From: Chthonomonas calidirosea
Lineage (GTDB): Bacteria > Armatimonadota > Fimbriimonadia > Fimbriimonadales > Fimbriimonadaceae
NCBI GenBank assembly: GCA_945882415.1
Contig: CAMCWC010000002.1
Span: 248,001 to 312,000, forward strand
Length of the DNA stretch: 64,000 nt
Direction: 5' to 3'
Of the stretch, positions 61,780 to 64,000 are shown one piece after another. The position numbers were made by a program, and so were the translations under genes. Each line of letters starts with the position of its first letter. Position 1 is the stretch's first letter. The notes under the pieces were generated by a model. The model saw only the letters and a program-made list of their open reading frames with translations. It had not been told where the DNA came from and did no database searches.

Positions 61780-63095
61780 TGGGCAAGCACCTGCTTACGG
61801 TAGGTCGACCAAATGATTTCTGCCCGCTGTTGCGCGTCGGCAAGCGCTCGCTCTGGGGTCTTTTGCTCGGAGTTCACTTCTTGGAATGCCACGTTCATTT
61901 CGTTGCTGATCTGCGGGAAAACGCCAACCTTCGGAATGTTGAAGGCACCAGGTGACCTTGCCAGTTGATCGAAGAGCCGAATGTACTTGTTGGGATGGGT
62001 GTCGAAGAACTTCTCACTTACCTTGGCGAGCGGCGAATTCTTTCCGTGGGCCGAGCACAGCCCCTCCATCACATCCTGCTTTTGCACAAAGCTAAGGAAC
62101 TCAAACGCCTCTTTCACGTGCTTGGCTCCCCTCGGAATACAAAGCACATCCTGCGAAAGGTTTGAACGCCCTTTCAGGTCGGGCCGATCGGCTGGGTACG
62201 GCATCGGGACCGCAAACCATTCCAGACCAGGCTTGTAGACGTTGATGTAGTTGGCTTTCCACACCCCGTTCTGTTCGGCAGCGACCTTGCCACTCATGAA
62301 CGGATCTTGTGGGGAGGCGAAGTTGCCGAAGCCACCTTGGAAGCTTTGGACTTCCTTCGAACCAAATTTCTTCGTGTATTTGGCAATCCAGCGGAAAGCT
62401 CGCAGGTTCTCGGGAGTATCGATCGTCACCTTGTCGCCCGTAATCAGCTGTCCGCCGAAGTAGTAACCCCATGCCCAGTTCCACCAGCCGGGATTGCTCG
62501 GTAGGAAGCCGGCCAGTTTCAAACTGCCATTTGGGCCCTGGACCGAAATCTTTTCCACCAAGGCATCCAGCGCTTCGAAGGTCTTCGGGAACGTTTCCGG
62601 CGTTGCAACTTCAGGCGGAAGGAGGTCGGGGCGGGCGTGCAATGCAATTGCGGCTGGCGTGCTGGGCAGAGCCCAAACCTTGTCTTTGTAAACATAGCCG
62701 TCCCAGTACGCCGGGATGTAATAGTTCTCGTCGAGACCCTTATCGTTTGCCAGTTCGGTCAGATCGGTGAGCGCGTTTGCATCCGCAAACTGGACCACCT
62801 GATCTCCCCAGATTCCGGCGACGTCCGGCGGGTTCCCACCTGCAATCGCAAGGCGGGTCTTGCTATCGATCCCGGAGATGCTGAGGTACTTCACAAAAAT
62901 CCGGTCTTGACTCTCGTTGAAGGCGTTCACCACCTTTCGCATTTCCTCACCTTCCGAACCCGTCCACTTTTCCCAGTAGATAACGGTAACCCGGTCGGTA
63001 CGGTCTTGGCGTGAAATTACGCGCTCGCCCGTAACAACGGCACCAACGACCAATGTGGCGGCTAAGCCAAAGATTCCAACGGAGGTCCAGTTCAT
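61776..63095 (-). CDS. Extracellular sugar-binding protein of an ABC transporter
   Basis: A 439-residue solute-binding protein of the SBP_bac_1 type with an N-terminal hydrophobic segment (about 5-24) acting as signal or anchor, then VIYWEKWTGSEGEEMRKVV, ISGIDSKTRLAIAGGNPPDV and the C-terminal FEFLSFVQK region typical of the family. It follows the GH53 gene by six bases and precedes the permeases, forming one operon. No lipobox Cys is seen. Ligand probably a galacto-oligosaccharide (inference). Confidence 0.92.
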   Translation of the reverse strand: MNWTSVGIFGLAATLVVGAVVTGERVISRQDRTDRVTVIYWEKWTGSEGEEMRKVVNAFNESQDRIFVKYLSISGIDSKTRLAIAGGNPPDVAGIWGDQVVQFADANALTDLTELANDKGLDENYYIPAYWDGYVYKDKVWALPSTPAAIALHARPDLLPPEVATPETFPKTFEALDALVEKISVQGPNGSLKLAGFLPSNPGWWNWAWGYYFGGQLITGDKVTIDTPENLRAFRWIAKYTKKFGSKEVQSFQGGFGNFASPQDPFMSGKVAAEQNGVWKANYINVYKPGLEWFAVPMPYPADRPDLKGRSNLSQDVLCIPRGAKHVKEAFEFLSFVQKQDVMEGLCSAHGKNSPLAKVSEKFFDTHPNKYIRLFDQLARSPGAFNIPKVGVFPQISNEMNVAFQEVNSEQKTPERALADAQQRAEIIWSTYRKQVLAQ

Positions 63096-63101
63096 CGCCG
63101 T

Positions 63102-64000
63102 TTACTGTTCTCCCAGCACGTCAACCGAAGGCAAGGCGTGCCCCTGTTCGTCAAACGTTGCCAAGTTTGCGTAAGGAGAATGCTCCTTTGGCGTCGGAAT
63201 CCAAGTTGGCGCCCAATACAAAAGGCCCTTGCCGCGACCTTCTGGCATCTTTTTGATGATCTCCTTTACTTTTGCGAGGAACTTGGCTTGCCCCTCGGGA
63301 GTTTGTGGATAGCCCGATTCGGTTTTGTCACCGTTATACACGTGCGGTCCCGGCTTCTTATCTGTTCCCCACGGGTACGCAACTTCGACCACATAGATGT
63401 CCTTCTTGTATCGTCGCGAAAGGTCGATTAGATTGCTTTCGAACGCAGCTAGGGTGCCGTGCCACCAGGGATAAAACGAGAGACCAATGGTGTCAAACGG
63501 AACCTTCTCGGCCGTGATGTGATCGAGCCACCACACGGCCGTCTTGTTGTCTCCACCTCGATCCAAGTGCAGCATGGTGATGACCTTGTCTTCCCCTGCC
63601 GTGTCCTTAACTGCCCGAATACCAGAGTTAAGCAACTTCGCCAACCGCTTCCACTGCTCGGGATTGTTGGAGTCGGCCTTACCATCGGGCCAGAGCATTC
63701 CTCCTACGATCTCATTCCCAACCTGAACCATGTAGGGAGGGGTTCCTTGCTGATTCATCGCCGACAGCACGTCTTTCGTGTAGTCGTAAACCGCCTTCTC
63801 AAGCTGCTCGAAACTGAAATCCTTCCAATCTGCCGGCTTGGTCTGCTTGCCCGGATCAGCCCACCAGTCGGAGTAGTGAAAGTCCAAGCTGATTTTGAGT
63901 CCCTGTGCGTGGGCTCTTTTGGCGAGCTTGAGGGTCTGGTCTTTGTCGCACCAGCCCGCGGTCGGTTTGTTCCAGATTCGAAACCGGACAAAGTTCCAGC
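63102..64000 (-). CDS. Glycoside hydrolase family 53 endo-beta-1,4-galactanase (5' end outside window)
   Basis: C-terminal 298 residues of a GH53 enzyme that cuts beta-1,4-galactan. The frame is open to the window edge, where FVRFRIWNKPTAGWCD is read, so the gene starts beyond it. Family landmarks follow: LDFHYSDWWADPGKQTKP, acid/base Glu in VQVGNEIVGGMLWP and nucleophile Glu in IYVVEVAYPW. The first gene in view of an operon with a sugar importer, it would release oligosaccharides for import and for cleavage by a GH42 enzyme such as the one at 14.9 kb. Confidence 0.93.
   Translation of the reverse strand, partial: WNFVRFRIWNKPTAGWCDKDQTLKLAKRAHAQGLKISLDFHYSDWWADPGKQTKPADWKDFSFEQLEKAVYDYTKDVLSAMNQQGTPPYMVQVGNEIVGGMLWPDGKADSNNPEQWKRLAKLLNSGIRAVKDTAGEDKVITMLHLDRGGDNKTAVWWLDHITAEKVPFDTIGLSFYPWWHGTLAAFESNLIDLSRRYKKDIYVVEVAYPWGTDKKPGPHVYNGDKTESGYPQTPEGQAKFLAKVKEIIKKMPEGRGKGLLYWAPTWIPTPKEHSPYANLATFDEQGHALPSVDVLGEQ

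Overview
The window reads as a piece of a diderm (outer-membrane-bearing) chromosome of moderately high GC. It carries an MlaE-type permease, an OmpA-domain periplasmic protein, an outer-membrane barrel ending in Phe, a PEP-CTERM protein, planctomycete-style PSCyt1/DUF1549/DUF1553 and DUF1501 proteins, a Tricorn-type protease and many secreted beta-propeller and glycoside hydrolase genes. This mix fits Armatimonadota (Fimbriimonadia-like) best; Planctomycetota or Verrucomicrobiota relatives are not excluded. The taxonomic call is inference. There is no sign of phage, insertion sequence, CRISPR or tRNA. The only RNA gene recognised is a one-piece tmRNA.

Layout. 0-4 kb: a hypothetical gene end, mlaE, a small membrane protein, a large hybrid histidine kinase and ssrA. 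4-13 kb: a GH9 glucanase, small membrane proteins, a peroxiredoxin-like lipoprotein, a translationally coupled pair made of a PhnZ-like HD oxygenase and a eukaryote-type N-terminal glutamine amidohydrolase, an SGNH hydrolase, an aldo/keto reductase and a DUF2087 protein. 13-20 kb: a divergent TetR/epimerase pair with a clear double operator, a GH42 beta-galactosidase, an MhqO-like dioxygenase, an unknown membrane protein/lipoprotein pair and an Atl/MGMT-like protein. 20-29 kb: Tricorn protease, a VanZ protein with a secreted alpha/beta-hydrolase, a Gfo/Idh/MocA plus SDR operon, a ferritin-like lipoprotein and a PEP-CTERM protein.

29.6-35 kb: a tight five-gene minus-strand operon encoding a substrate-binding protein fused to an OmpA peptidoglycan-binding domain, a NitT/TauT-type permease and ATPase, and two unknown coiled-coil proteins. 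35-42.5 kb: an unknown two-part protein and three tandem secreted beta-propeller paralogues. 42.5-49 kb: PSCyt1/DUF1549/DUF1553 and DUF1501 genes separated by an opposite-strand STN-like protein. 49-52 kb: DUF3445, aldo/keto reductase, trmO. 51.6-57.4 kb: two secreted unknowns, then a five-gene coupled operon of Cys-, Met- and His-rich secreted proteins ending in an outer-membrane barrel, divergent from a membrane-bound AraC regulator; I infer metal (copper-like) handling. 58-64 kb: an S41 peptidase and a sugar ABC transporter behind a GH53 galactanase. GH53, the transporter and the distant GH42 together form a plausible galactan-utilisation route.

A recurring signal is a TANNNT hexamer ending 6-10 bases before the start codon, usually without a ribosome binding site. 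It suggests that many mRNAs here are leaderless, and I used it to choose several starts. The most promising undescribed systems are the SBP-OmpA/ABC/coiled-coil cassette, the metal-handling operon and the HD-oxygenase/N-terminal amidohydrolase pair.
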